Shown: positions 18,008-26,185 of the stretch, piece by piece
How positions within the stretch are numbered: the stretch's first letter is position 1
How the letters are laid out: the number at the start of each line of letters is the position of its first letter
Assembly: GCF_900184895.1 (NCBI RefSeq)
Contig: NZ_FXZK01000002.1
Location: forward strand, 310,001 to 374,000
Source: Flavimaricola marinus
GTDB taxonomy: Bacteria; Pseudomonadota; Alphaproteobacteria; Rhodobacterales; Rhodobacteraceae
Reading direction: 5' to 3'
Length of the DNA: 64,000 bases
Translations under genes and position numbers: made by a program
The notes under the pieces: model-generated
What the model saw: only the letters and a program-made list of their open reading frames with translations
What the model was told of the DNA's origin: nothing
The model's database searches: none

Positions 18008-18481
18008 ATGACGATGGATGCTCTCCCCTCGGCCCCCAAGCGCCCGCTGCTGGTGATCGGCTGGATCGAACATATCGATCTGCCCGACCTCGGCCTGCAC
18101 GACCTGCGCACCAAGATCGACACCGGCGCCCGCACCTCGGCGCTGCACGCCACCCATATCCAGCCCTTCGAGAAAGACGGTGCGGAGTGGGTGCGCTTCG
18201 TCGTCGCCTTCGACCCCACCCATTCCAGCCAAGTGATCGAGGCCCCGATCCACGGCAGGCGGTCGATCAAGAACACCTCCGGCATTCCCGAAGAACGCAT
18301 CGTCATTCGCACGCGGTTTCGTGTAGCGGGCCGGACGTGGACGATTTCCGTCTCGCTGACCGACCGCAGCAACATGACCTTTCCGATGATCGTCGGGCGA
18401 TCCGCGCTCAAGAACCACAACATCGCGGTGCACACGCGGCGCGCCAATCTGGCCCGCCCCGCTGCCGCCGCACCACCCTGA
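18008..18481 (+). CDS. RimB-like retropepsin-type protease (formerly 'ATP-dependent zinc protease')
   Basis: A 157-residue protein of the family annotated as ATP-dependent zinc protease (DUF785-like). It has an aspartic-protease-like fold, with KIDTGARTSALHA at residues 36-48 containing the D38-T39-G40-A41 catalytic motif. RimB proteins occur with RimK and are thought to trim the glutamate tail that RimK writes. Two in-frame ATGs (18008 and 18014) are equally possible. It lies between rimK and the aspartoacylase-like gene with 17-18 nt spacers. The trimming role is known for the Pseudomonas RimABK system and inferred here. Confidence 0.85.
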   Translation: MTMDALPSAPKRPLLVIGWIEHIDLPDLGLHDLRTKIDTGARTSALHATHIQPFEKDGAEWVRFVVAFDPTHSSQVIEAPIHGRRSIKNTSGIPEERIVIRTRFRVAGRTWTISVSLTDRSNMTFPMIVGRSALKNHNIAVHTRRANLARPAAAAPP

Positions 18482-18498
18482 TCCTCGCGAGGCCCCAG

Positions 18499-19548
18499 AT
18501 GCCGACCTCCAAACGACCTGCATTCGAAATCGGCGGCGTCAGCGTGGCCGCTGGCACCCGTCGGACCGTCGAGTTGCCGATCAGCGTCCTGTCGGACCAC
18601 ACGCCGGTCAGCATGTCGGTGCTGGTGCTGCATGGCCGGCTCGAGGGGCCGACCGTCTTTGTCAGCGCCGGCGTTCACGGCGACGAGGTGATCGGCGTCG
18701 AGATCGTGCGGCGGCTGGTGCGGGTGCCGAACCTGAAATCGCTCAAGGGCACCTTGATCGTGATCCCGATCGTCAACGCCTTCGGGTTCATCAACCATTC
18801 GCGCTACCTGCCCGACCGGCGCGATCTCAACCGGTCGTTTCCGGGCCACGCCAGCGGGTCGCTCGCCTCGCGGCTGGCCCACCTGTTCCTGACCGAGATC
18901 GTGCAGCGATCTGATCTGGGAATCGACCTGCACTCGGCGGCGGTGCACCGCACCAACCTGCCGCAGATAAGGATCTCGCCGGACAATCCGCGCACCGCCG
19001 AGCTGGCGCAGGTCTTCGGCGCTCCGGTCATTCTGAAATCGCCGCTGCGCGAGGGGTCGCTGCGCGGCGAGGCCAAGCGGATCGGTAAGGACGTCCTGCT
19101 GTTCGAGGCGGGCGAGGCGCTGCGCTTTGACGAGAAATCGGTCCGCGCCGGGCTGACCGGCATCCTGCGGGTGCTGGCCCATCTGGGGATGATCGCCAGC
19201 AAGGGGATCGGAGCGCCGAAACTGCCATCGCATCTGTGCACTTGGAGCAAGTGGTTGCGTGCCCCTGTCGGTGGCCTGCTCCGCACGTTCAAGGCCGATG
19301 GCGACGTGGTCGCCGAGGGCGAAACGCTCGCGGCCGTGTCCGACCTCTTTGGCGAGGCAGAGCGAATGATCGTGGCCCCTTTCGACGGCATCATCGTCGG
19401 GCGCGCGGTGATGCCTGTCGTCAACGAGGGCGACGCGGTCTTCCACCTCGCCCGCGTCGCCTCGCTCGCCAGAGCAGAAAGCACGATGGATCACATGAAC
19501 GATCAGCTGACCGGCGATCCGATGTTCGACGAGGACGAGATCATCTGA
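18499..19548 (+). CDS. Succinylglutamate desuccinylase/aspartoacylase-family metalloenzyme
   Basis: A 349-residue zinc-dependent amidohydrolase of the AstE/AspA (M14-like) family. Zinc ligands are H60 and E63 in AGVHGDE and H145 in GIDLHSAA. The substrate Arg/Asn stretch RRDLNRSFPG lies at about 107-116. The C-terminal ~80 residues form the usual beta-rich cap, with a lipoyl-like APFDGIIVGRAVMPVVNEGD. The frame is open far upstream; the ATG at 18499 starts 17 nt after the protease gene. It ends in an acidic tail. Since genuine AstE belongs in an ast operon, which is absent here, a role in removing acyl or glutamyl groups written by the adjacent RimK is an attractive inference. Confidence 0.85.
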   Translation: MPTSKRPAFEIGGVSVAAGTRRTVELPISVLSDHTPVSMSVLVLHGRLEGPTVFVSAGVHGDEVIGVEIVRRLVRVPNLKSLKGTLIVIPIVNAFGFINHSRYLPDRRDLNRSFPGHASGSLASRLAHLFLTEIVQRSDLGIDLHSAAVHRTNLPQIRISPDNPRTAELAQVFGAPVILKSPLREGSLRGEAKRIGKDVLLFEAGEALRFDEKSVRAGLTGILRVLAHLGMIASKGIGAPKLPSHLCTWSKWLRAPVGGLLRTFKADGDVVAEGETLAAVSDLFGEAERMIVAPFDGIIVGRAVMPVVNEGDAVFHLARVASLARAESTMDHMNDQLTGDPMFDEDEII

Positions 19549-19713
19549 GGCTCCGCCGGGCAACGCCCAAAAGCGACCCACGGAACGGCCCCGGCGAACA
19601 GGCGGCCATTGCGGCCCGGTCTTTCGACGTCTCCGGCGACAAGATGCGCAGAGCGTGTTAAGGTTGCGCGAAACCCTGCCGCTCGGGTCCTCGCCCGGCC
19701 AAGGAGGTCGCCC

Positions 19714-20919
19714 ATGTCCACGATGCAGGCCGCACCGGAGCCCCGCTACCGCTGGATCGTCGTGATTGCAGCCGCGTTGCTGCTTGGCATCGCGATGGGC
19801 ATGTTGGTCAACGGCCTGTCGGCGTTTCTGGTCCCGCTTGAGATGCAATTCGGCTGGGAGCGTGCGGACGTTGCGGCGATCAACTCCTTTGGACTGATCG
19901 GGATCGCGCTGGGTGGCATCGTCATGGGGTTTCTGGCCGACAGAATGGCCACCCAGACGGTCTGTCTGATCGGAGCGACCAGCCTGTCGGTGGCGCTGCT
20001 GGTCGCCGCTCATGCCCAGACCCTTTGGCAATTCTACAGCCTGTTCTTTCTGGCCGGAGCGATTGGCGGCGGTGCCCTGTTCGCCCCTGTCATCGCTCTT
20101 GTCGGAGGCTGGTTTCGGACCGGAGCCGGGCTGGCCATCGGGATCGCCTCGGCGGGTCAGGCCCTGGGACAGGGGCTGGTGCCCTACGCCGCCGGTTATC
20201 TGATCGAGGTGTCGGGCTGGCAGAACGCCCTGACCTATCTGGGCGTCTTCTCGGCCCTGACGCTGTTTCCATTGTCCTTGCTGATGCGCGAAGCTCCGAA
20301 AGCCCCGCTCGCCGCCGCCGGAGCGACAAAGCCCGCCGCAAGACTGCCCTCGTGGATCGTGCTCCCTGCCCTGTCGATCGCGGTTCTCGGCTGCTGCTCT
20401 GCCATGGCGGTGCCGTTGATGCATCTGGTGCCGCTGATCCAGGGTGTCTGCGGTGTGGGTGCAGAAGCAGGCGGCCCGCTGCTCGTGATGCTGGTCGCCG
20501 CAATCGGAGGCCGGATCTTCTTTGGCCGACTGGCGGACATCATTGGCCCGCTGCGGGCCTGGATGGCGGCGACGGCTTGGCAGACCGTGCTGATGCTCGG
20601 GTTCGTCCTCGTCGGCACGATGGAGGCGTTCTGGCTCTATGCGCCGCTCTACGGGTTTGGCTATGGCGGGGTGATGACCGGCGTCCTGATCTCGGTCCGG
20701 GCGCTGGCCCCCGAGGCGCGGCGGGCTTCGGCCACGGGGATCGTGCTCGCCTTTGGCTGGATGGGTCATGCCTTTGGCGGCTGGCAGGGCGGATTGTCCT
20801 TCGACATCACCGGTGCCTACTTCTGGGCCTTTGCCAATGCCGTCATGTTCGGGCTGGTCAATCTGGCCATCGTCGGCGCGATTTATCTGGCCACGCAACG
20901 CAGGGCGGCAGCCATCTGA
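19714..20919 (+). CDS. MFS transporter, probably organic-anion type
   Basis: A 401-residue major facilitator with about 12 hydrophobic helices. The loop GFLADRMATQT after helix 2 is a variant of the MFS A-motif, and a second copy is FFGRLADIIGP in the C-terminal half. The build and length resemble the oxalate/formate antiporter or monocarboxylate group. The ATG at 19714 follows AAGGAGG (19701-19707). It is 166 nt after the aspartoacylase-like gene and 96 nt before an SDR gene. It might export or import a substrate of either neighbour, but nothing in the sequence decides this. Confidence 0.88.
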   Translation: MSTMQAAPEPRYRWIVVIAAALLLGIAMGMLVNGLSAFLVPLEMQFGWERADVAAINSFGLIGIALGGIVMGFLADRMATQTVCLIGATSLSVALLVAAHAQTLWQFYSLFFLAGAIGGGALFAPVIALVGGWFRTGAGLAIGIASAGQALGQGLVPYAAGYLIEVSGWQNALTYLGVFSALTLFPLSLLMREAPKAPLAAAGATKPAARLPSWIVLPALSIAVLGCCSAMAVPLMHLVPLIQGVCGVGAEAGGPLLVMLVAAIGGRIFFGRLADIIGPLRAWMAATAWQTVLMLGFVLVGTMEAFWLYAPLYGFGYGGVMTGVLISVRALAPEARRASATGIVLAFGWMGHAFGGWQGGLSFDITGAYFWAFANAVMFGLVNLAIVGAIYLATQRRAAAI

Positions 20920-21015
20920 CGGCGCCGTTCCAGACACGGCAACGGGCCGACAGATACTTCACAGCCTGCCCGACAGCCCCTATGCTGCCGGCGCGGCAAC
21001 AAGGGGAAGCGGATC

Positions 21016-21855
21016 ATGGGGATGGATGCGATCGGTGCGGGCAAGACCGCTCTGGTAACCGGAGGTGCTGCGGGGATCGGGCTTGCCACGGCGCAGCACC
21101 TTGCCCGTGCGGGCATGAATATCGTTGTGATCGACCTGCGCGAAGAGCTGTTCGACGCCGCCGAGGCCACGCTCCGCGCCGATGGCGCCGCCGAGGTCTG
21201 GACCCGCAAGGTCGACGTCTCGGATCTCGCTGCGATCAAGGCGCTGGAGGCCGAGGTCAAAGGCCATTTCGGCGGCGTGAACGTGCTGATGTGCAATGCC
21301 GGGATGCAGCCGGGCAGCGACATCTTCAACACCAGCAAGACATGGGACAAGGTTCTCGCCGTCAATCTTGGCGGCGTGGTCTCTGTCTGTCAGGTCTTCG
21401 TGCCGGGCATGATGGAACGCGGCGCGCCGGGGCTGGTGATCAACACCGGCTCCAAGCAAGGCATCACGACCCCGCCCGGCGATCCGGCCTATAACGTGTC
21501 GAAGGCCGGGGTTAAGGTGTTTACCGAGGCGCTGCAGCATCATTTGCGGGAATCCGGCTCACTGGTCAGCGCCCACCTACTGGTTCCGGGCTTTGTCTTC
21601 ACCGATCTGACGCGGCGCGACCGCACCGAAAAGCCGGACGGCGCCTGGACCCCAGAGCAAACCGCCGATTTCCTGTTCGAAAGCCTCGCCAAGGGCGATT
21701 TCTACATCATCTGCCCGGACAATGACGTGACCCGCGAGGTGGACGAGAAACGCATGGATTGGGCCATGCACGACATCATCGACAACCGGCCGCCGCTGTC
21801 GCGCTGGCACAAGGACTGGGCCGAGGCATTCGAAGCCTATGCCAAAGGAAACTGA
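21016..21855 (+). CDS. Short-chain dehydrogenase/reductase
   Basis: A 279-residue SDR oxidoreductase, cytoplasmic. The cofactor loop TGGAAGIG is at about residues 15-22, and the D-x-R after strand 2 (VIDLRE) points to NAD(H). NAG is at about 94, the catalytic Ser in INTGSKQG, and the YNVSK motif supplies Tyr and Lys. There is a longer than usual C-terminal segment rich in Trp, Asp and Arg. The start at 21016 has AAGGGG upstream; a second ATG follows at 21022. The substrate is unknown. Confidence 0.9.
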   Translation: MGMDAIGAGKTALVTGGAAGIGLATAQHLARAGMNIVVIDLREELFDAAEATLRADGAAEVWTRKVDVSDLAAIKALEAEVKGHFGGVNVLMCNAGMQPGSDIFNTSKTWDKVLAVNLGGVVSVCQVFVPGMMERGAPGLVINTGSKQGITTPPGDPAYNVSKAGVKVFTEALQHHLRESGSLVSAHLLVPGFVFTDLTRRDRTEKPDGAWTPEQTADFLFESLAKGDFYIICPDNDVTREVDEKRMDWAMHDIIDNRPPLSRWHKDWAEAFEAYAKGN

Positions 21856-21866
21856 GGCTCCGCGGC

Positions 21867-21900
21867 TCTCCCGATCCGGGAGACGGCCCTGCCGGCAGGG
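21867..21900 (+). terminator. Tandem hairpins after the SDR gene
   Basis: Two adjacent stems: TCTCCCG-ATC-CGGGAGA (21867-21883) and the 14-nt palindrome CCCTGCCGGCAGGG (21887-21900). A smaller CGGCG-AAA-CGCCG hairpin follows at 21909-21921. There is no T-run, so termination strength is uncertain. All lie between the SDR and VPLPA-CTERM genes. Confidence 0.5.
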
Positions 21901-22069
21901 GGAAAATACGGCGAAACGCCGCAATTTCACAACTTAAGGTTGACTTTCGGCCTTCGACTTGTGCGCAAAGCCAATATTTATGGGCGCAAAGGAAGATTGT
22001 CGTGCGAATCGGCCAATTTCGTGGTTAAATACAAATGTGTTTGAAGTTTTATCATCTGGGGACGTTTAT

Positions 22070-22642
22070 ATGACAAACAAGATTTTATCCTTAACGGCAG
22101 CCGCAACCGCGCTCTGCCTCGCTCTGCCGGCATCGGCGGCGACCATTTCCGGTGTCGTCTGGGAAGGCGGCGGACCGGGCATCGCTGGAGGTGCCCCTGC
22201 TCCCGATCAGGTTCTGGGCGACTTCAACGAAATGGTTGATGACCCGCTTCTCGAAGTCGTGGGCGATACCACCATCTACGGCGGCGTCACCAGTGCAGCC
22301 AATTTCGATCTCTACACCGATGCGTTCACGCTCGATCTCGGCTCGTCCTACTACGAGCTGGATTTCTCGTGGTACGACGCAGAGGTGACGTCGAACGGGC
22401 TGGACGGCCAGATCGTCGTCGGCGGCGTGTCCTACTCGCTGGGCGCAATCGACTCCGTCGATCTCGGTGCATTCACCGGCCAGGTGACCTTCATCATCGA
22501 CCCGACCGACGGTGCGATCGGCGGCCGCGAAGACGCCTTCTGGACGCTGGAAATCGCAGCGGTTCCGGTTCCGGCCGCTGGCCTGTTGCTCCTGACCGCG
22601 CTGGGTGGTCTGGGCATCGCCCGCCGCCGCAAGTCCGCCTGA
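22070..22642 (+). CDS. VPLPA-CTERM sorting-domain protein
   Basis: A 190-residue exported protein. Residues 1-23 are a Sec signal peptide ending in PASAA. The body is acidic, low in Lys and rich in Gly/Asp/Val, probably beta-structured. The C-terminus has the tripartite sorting signal: VPVPAAGLLLLTALGGLG (VPLPA-like motif plus hydrophobic helix) followed by IARRRKSA. Such proteins are processed by an exosortase of the Roseobacter type and are thought to reach the envelope or the extracellular matrix. The exosortase itself is not in this window. The start at 22070 has GGGGA upstream. The promoter region before it (21922-22069) is AT-rich relative to the genome. Confidence 0.86.
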   Translation: MTNKILSLTAAATALCLALPASAATISGVVWEGGGPGIAGGAPAPDQVLGDFNEMVDDPLLEVVGDTTIYGGVTSAANFDLYTDAFTLDLGSSYYELDFSWYDAEVTSNGLDGQIVVGGVSYSLGAIDSVDLGAFTGQVTFIIDPTDGAIGGREDAFWTLEIAAVPVPAAGLLLLTALGGLGIARRRKSA

Positions 22643-22668
22643 GACTTTCGGGCGACCGCGTAACAACG

Positions 22669-22702
22669 AAAGCCACCGCAGGGCAACCTGCGGTGGCTTT
22701 TT
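22669..22702. terminator. Strong rho-independent terminator
   Basis: Perfect 14-bp stem AAAGCCACCGCAGG (22669-22682) and CCTGCGGTGGCTTT (22687-22700), GCAA tetraloop and T-run. It ends the VPLPA-CTERM gene. With its A-rich left flank it may also serve the convergent AraC-family gene. Confidence 0.9.
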
Positions 22703-22871
22703 CGTTGGGCGCCAAGCGGGCGGCCCGGATCCCGTCCTCCCCCTGCCCTGCGCATCCTCCGCCGCGGCTACCCGGGCAAGATCGGGATGCGCAATGCCCC
22801 GGCAGCCCGCTGGCGCCAGGCGAAGGCGCCGCATCGCCTCTGCCGGCTTCGCCTCGCTCGTACCCTGCAGT

Positions 22872-23762
22872 TCAGGCATCGTCGCCGCCATTGCGCTTGG
22901 CCCGGTATCGCGACGGGCTGGCGCCCACGTGGCGCTTGAACTGTCGGCTAAAGAAGTAGGGATCGCGAAACCCCAGCTCCGCCGAGACGCTCTTGACCGT
23001 CGCCCCCATCTGCAACCGGTGCAGCGCGAACTCCATCCGCTTGGATTCGCGATACTTTTGCGGGGTCATCCCGATCCGGTCGCGAAACGCCCGGCGGAAG
23101 TAGTCCGCGTTATAGGGCACGTTGGCGAGAACCTCTTCGGCCACGTTGCCCAGCGGATCGGTCGACAACCGCGAGGCTACCAGCATGATCTGCATCGACA
23201 GCTGGTCCTGCGGATCGTCGCTGTCCGGGGCGTTGCGCCAATCGACGAAGGCATCGCGCAGAAACGCCAGCAGGATCACCATGAACTGATGATGTTGCTG
23301 CAGGGTCGTGGTCATCGCAGAGCTCTTGTCACGATAGAGCGTGATCAGCGACTTGAAGCTGTCCCAGTCGCTGAGCCTGACACGCCGTCGCAGGGACATC
23401 GACTGGATCATGTCGCCGCGGCTGAAAAGCTCCAGCGAGAAGTGTTGCGCGACGCCGGTGTAGTTCTCGTCGCCGCCCCCGTGACGCCCCAGGAAACGGG
23501 TATAGGCGGGGATCAGCATCGCATCGCCCTCGCTGACCTCGACCTCCTCGCCGCCGATCTGGTAGGCGCCCCGCCCCGACAGGCAGACCACGAGGTCATG
23601 GACAGGGTTGATCTTGTCGATTTTCCAGCGTGGCGTATGGCGCATGGGAATCGGCGACCGGGCAAGCCGCAGGTTCAGGGATTGGGTCGGGATCGTATCG
23701 AGAGGAAAGTCTACGATTTTGTCCATCTTTTTGTTCGCTTGCTTGCATTCATCATGTGTCAC
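22872..23762 (-). CDS. AraC-family regulator of the pectin operon
   Basis: A 296-residue regulator with an N-terminal cupin-like sensor domain (residues ~45-110, DLVVCLSGRGAYQIGGEEVEVSEGDAMLIPAYT) and a C-terminal pair of AraC helix-turn-helices (~200-290). The latter includes YNADYFRRAFRDRIGMTPQKYRESKR and the motif DPYFFSRQFKRHVGASPSRYR. It is divergent from the GH4-tog-GH28 operon, so it is the likely activator of that operon in response to a galacturonide. The start is uncertain: GTG at 23762 gives the full length, and an ATG at 23726 would remove 12 residues. Neither has a strong ribosome site. Confidence 0.9.
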   Translation of the reverse strand: MTHDECKQANKKMDKIVDFPLDTIPTQSLNLRLARSPIPMRHTPRWKIDKINPVHDLVVCLSGRGAYQIGGEEVEVSEGDAMLIPAYTRFLGRHGGGDENYTGVAQHFSLELFSRGDMIQSMSLRRRVRLSDWDSFKSLITLYRDKSSAMTTTLQQHHQFMVILLAFLRDAFVDWRNAPDSDDPQDQLSMQIMLVASRLSTDPLGNVAEEVLANVPYNADYFRRAFRDRIGMTPQKYRESKRMEFALHRLQMGATVKSVSAELGFRDPYFFSRQFKRHVGASPSRYRAKRNGGDDA

Positions 23763-23898
23763 CTTTCAGGATACACTCAAAAAGGAGGCAAAATCAGTTG
23801 GTTTATTGGTGAACCGCTGAAATTTGCGACAGGGAGGGTTCTGGGAGAGTGCGATTCATCGGCATTTTCTGCCATTGTGTGTACTTTTTCGTTTTCTG

Positions 23899-25296
23899 AT
23901 GGCCAATTCTTCACATCATCACACGGTCAATATCGCCTATATCGGCGGCGGTTCCCTGAATTGGGCGACCAAGCTGATGGCGGATCTGGCGCAGGACCGG
24001 CTTCTTGCCGCGCATGTCCGGCTCTATGATCTCGACCATGACGCCGCGGTCCGCAACGCCCGGATCGGTGCCCGCTTTGCCGAGGTTTCCAAGGGCTATC
24101 CGGCCCGCTACGACGCCGTGCGCAGCATCGAAGAGGCGCTGACCGGGGCCGATGTCGTCGTCGTTTCGATCCTGCCGGGCGAGTTCGAGGACATGGCCCA
24201 CGACATCGACATCCCCGCCGCCTACGGCATCAGGCAAGCGGTCGGGGACACCGTCGGTCCGGGCGGGTTTGTCCGCGCCCTGCGCTCGATCCCGATGATG
24301 GTCGAGATTGCCGAGGCGATCCGCAAGACCGCGCCAAAGGCATGGGTCTGCAACCTGACCAATCCGATGAGCGCCCTGACCGGGGCGATGTATCGCGCCT
24401 TTCCCGAGATCCGGCTTTGGGGCGAATGCCACGAAGTCACCAAACTCCGCCACCAGGTCGCATGGATCGGCAATCGCGAATTGGGCAGCGAGCGGTTCTC
24501 GCATCGCGACGTGACGGTGAACGTGCTGGGCATCAACCACTTCACCTTTGTCGGCAGCATCAACATCGGCAGCCGTGACATGATGCCGGCCTACCGCGCC
24601 TTTGCGCAGCATCACGGCAACAGCGGCTGGGCGCCACGCGCGCAAAAGCCCGGCGACGAGCACGACCACTATTTCATGGACCGCAGCCGCGTGAAGTTTG
24701 ACCTGCTCGGACGCTTCGGCATTCCCGCCGCCGCGGGAGACCGGCATCTGGCCGAATTCCTGCCGCAAGCGCAGTATCTCGACGAGCACGAGGCATGGGA
24801 TTTCACTCTGACCCCGGTCTCCTATAGAGAGCGGGACAGAGCGCAGAAGCGCGCGAGGGCCGATGCACTGGCCGCAGGCGAAGGCGTCGTCCATGCAGAG
24901 CGCTCCGACGAGGCGCTCGTCGATCAGATCAAGGCGCTGCTCGGATTCGGGGATTTCGTGAGCAACGTGAACCTGCCAAATCGGGGCCAGTTGGGCGGGG
25001 TGCACATCGGCGCCATCGTCGAGACCAACGCGCTGTTCTCGGCCTCCGGCGTCACGCCGCTGGTGGCGGGGCGGCTGCCCGACGAGCTTCTGACCATCGT
25101 CGCCGATCACGCCGATCGCCAGACGGCCATGGTCGGGGCGGTGATGGAGAACCGCTGGAACGATTTGTTCGACCTGTTTCACAGCGACCCGCTGGTCGCC
25201 CCATTGGCCGAGGCCGAGGCCCGCCGCATGTTTGGAGAGATGATTGCCGCAACCTCGCACCACCTTCCCCGAGACCTCGTTCGGACGGCCGCGTAA
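23899..25296 (+). CDS. Glycoside hydrolase family 4 (probable alpha-galacturonidase)
   Basis: A 465-residue NAD- and metal-dependent GH4 glycosidase, cytoplasmic. The Rossmann loop is IGGGSLNW (15-22), the CNLTNP segment lies at 151-156, the metal-site motif CHEV at 177-180, and GINHF (211-215) supplies a second metal ligand. GH4 covers alpha-glucosidases, alpha-galactosidases, alpha-glucuronidases and LplD-type alpha-galacturonidases. Context with GH28, GH105 and CE8 argues for a galacturonide, but the CHEV motif alone does not prove it. The first ATG is 23899 with a poor ribosome site. The frame is open upstream to a TTG at 23824, so the true start may lie earlier. The stop overlaps the next start (TAATG). 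Confidence 0.86.
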   Translation: MANSSHHHTVNIAYIGGGSLNWATKLMADLAQDRLLAAHVRLYDLDHDAAVRNARIGARFAEVSKGYPARYDAVRSIEEALTGADVVVVSILPGEFEDMAHDIDIPAAYGIRQAVGDTVGPGGFVRALRSIPMMVEIAEAIRKTAPKAWVCNLTNPMSALTGAMYRAFPEIRLWGECHEVTKLRHQVAWIGNRELGSERFSHRDVTVNVLGINHFTFVGSINIGSRDMMPAYRAFAQHHGNSGWAPRAQKPGDEHDHYFMDRSRVKFDLLGRFGIPAAAGDRHLAEFLPQAQYLDEHEAWDFTLTPVSYRERDRAQKRARADALAAGEGVVHAERSDEALVDQIKALLGFGDFVSNVNLPNRGQLGGVHIGAIVETNALFSASGVTPLVAGRLPDELLTIVADHADRQTAMVGAVMENRWNDLFDLFHSDPLVAPLAEAEARRMFGEMIAATSHHLPRDLVRTAA

Positions 25297-26180
25297 TGGG
25301 CGGTGACAACAGATATCTGGGGCTTGCCTATGTCGCCCCCTACATTATCGGACTCCTGGTCTTCACGGCCTTTCCGTTCCTCGCGTCGCTGTATCTGTCA
25401 TTCACCGACTACGACCTGCTGTCCAAGCCGGAATGGACCGGGCTGGACAACTACGAACGCCTGATGACCCGCGACAGAACGTTCAACAAATCGCTCAGGG
25501 TGACGCTGCTTTACGTCTTCATGACCGTGCCGCTCAAACTGGCCTTCGCGCTGCTCGTCGCGGTGGTGCTGAATTACCGGCTGAAGGCGATCGGCTTCTT
25601 CCGCACCGCCTACTACGTGCCCTCGATCCTCGGCGGGTCGATCGCGATCGCGGTGCTGTGGCGGTATATCTTTGCCGAGGTCGGCCTCGTGAACATGGGG
25701 CTCGAAGCCATCGGGCTGGAGCCGGTCAACTGGTTCGGTGATCCGCAGAACGCCCTGTTCACCCTGACGCTGCTGCGCTGCTGGCAGTTCGGCTCGGCGA
25801 TGGTGATCTTTCTGGCGGCGCTGCAATCCGTGGACAAATCGCTCTACGAGGCGTCGAGCATCGACGGCGCGAACAAGTGGCACCAGTTCCGCTTCATCAC
25901 GGTTCCGCTGATCACGCCGGTGATCTTCTTCAACCTGATCATGCAGACGGTGCAGGCGTTTCAGGAATTCAACGGCCCCTACATCATCACCGACGGCGGA
26001 CCGCTGAAATCCACCTATCTGCTGCCGCTGTATATCTACGACAAGGCCTTCAAGAGCTTTGACATGGGCTATGCCTCGGCCATCGCGTGGATCCTCTTCG
26101 TCATCATCATGGTCCTGACGCTGATCGCGTTCTGGTCCTCGAAGAAATGGGTCTACTACGCCGGCGACAAGAGGAGCTGA
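25296..26180 (+). CDS. togM: ABC transporter permease, TogM-like (MalF type)
   Basis: A 294-residue inner-membrane permease of the CUT1 carbohydrate ABC family. Six hydrophobic helices are visible, and the cytoplasmic coupling helix has the EAA-like motif YEASSIDGANKWHQFRFITVPL. With the next three genes it makes a complete importer in the order permease-permease-ATPase-binding protein, the same as togMNAB (oligogalacturonide uptake) in Dickeya/Erwinia. Its ATG overlaps the GH4 stop by one nucleotide, indicating tight co-expression. Confidence 0.88.
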   Translation: MGGDNRYLGLAYVAPYIIGLLVFTAFPFLASLYLSFTDYDLLSKPEWTGLDNYERLMTRDRTFNKSLRVTLLYVFMTVPLKLAFALLVAVVLNYRLKAIGFFRTAYYVPSILGGSIAIAVLWRYIFAEVGLVNMGLEAIGLEPVNWFGDPQNALFTLTLLRCWQFGSAMVIFLAALQSVDKSLYEASSIDGANKWHQFRFITVPLITPVIFFNLIMQTVQAFQEFNGPYIITDGGPLKSTYLLPLYIYDKAFKSFDMGYASAIAWILFVIIMVLTLIAFWSSKKWVYYAGDKRS

Positions 26181-26185
26181 GGGAC

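Noticed and set aside
17986..20937. Minus-strand open frame of 983 codons
   Set aside because: It is antisense to the RimB-like, aspartoacylase-like and MFS genes, all with clear motifs. Its His/Arg/Gly/Gln-rich composition is typical of a shadow frame in GC-rich DNA.
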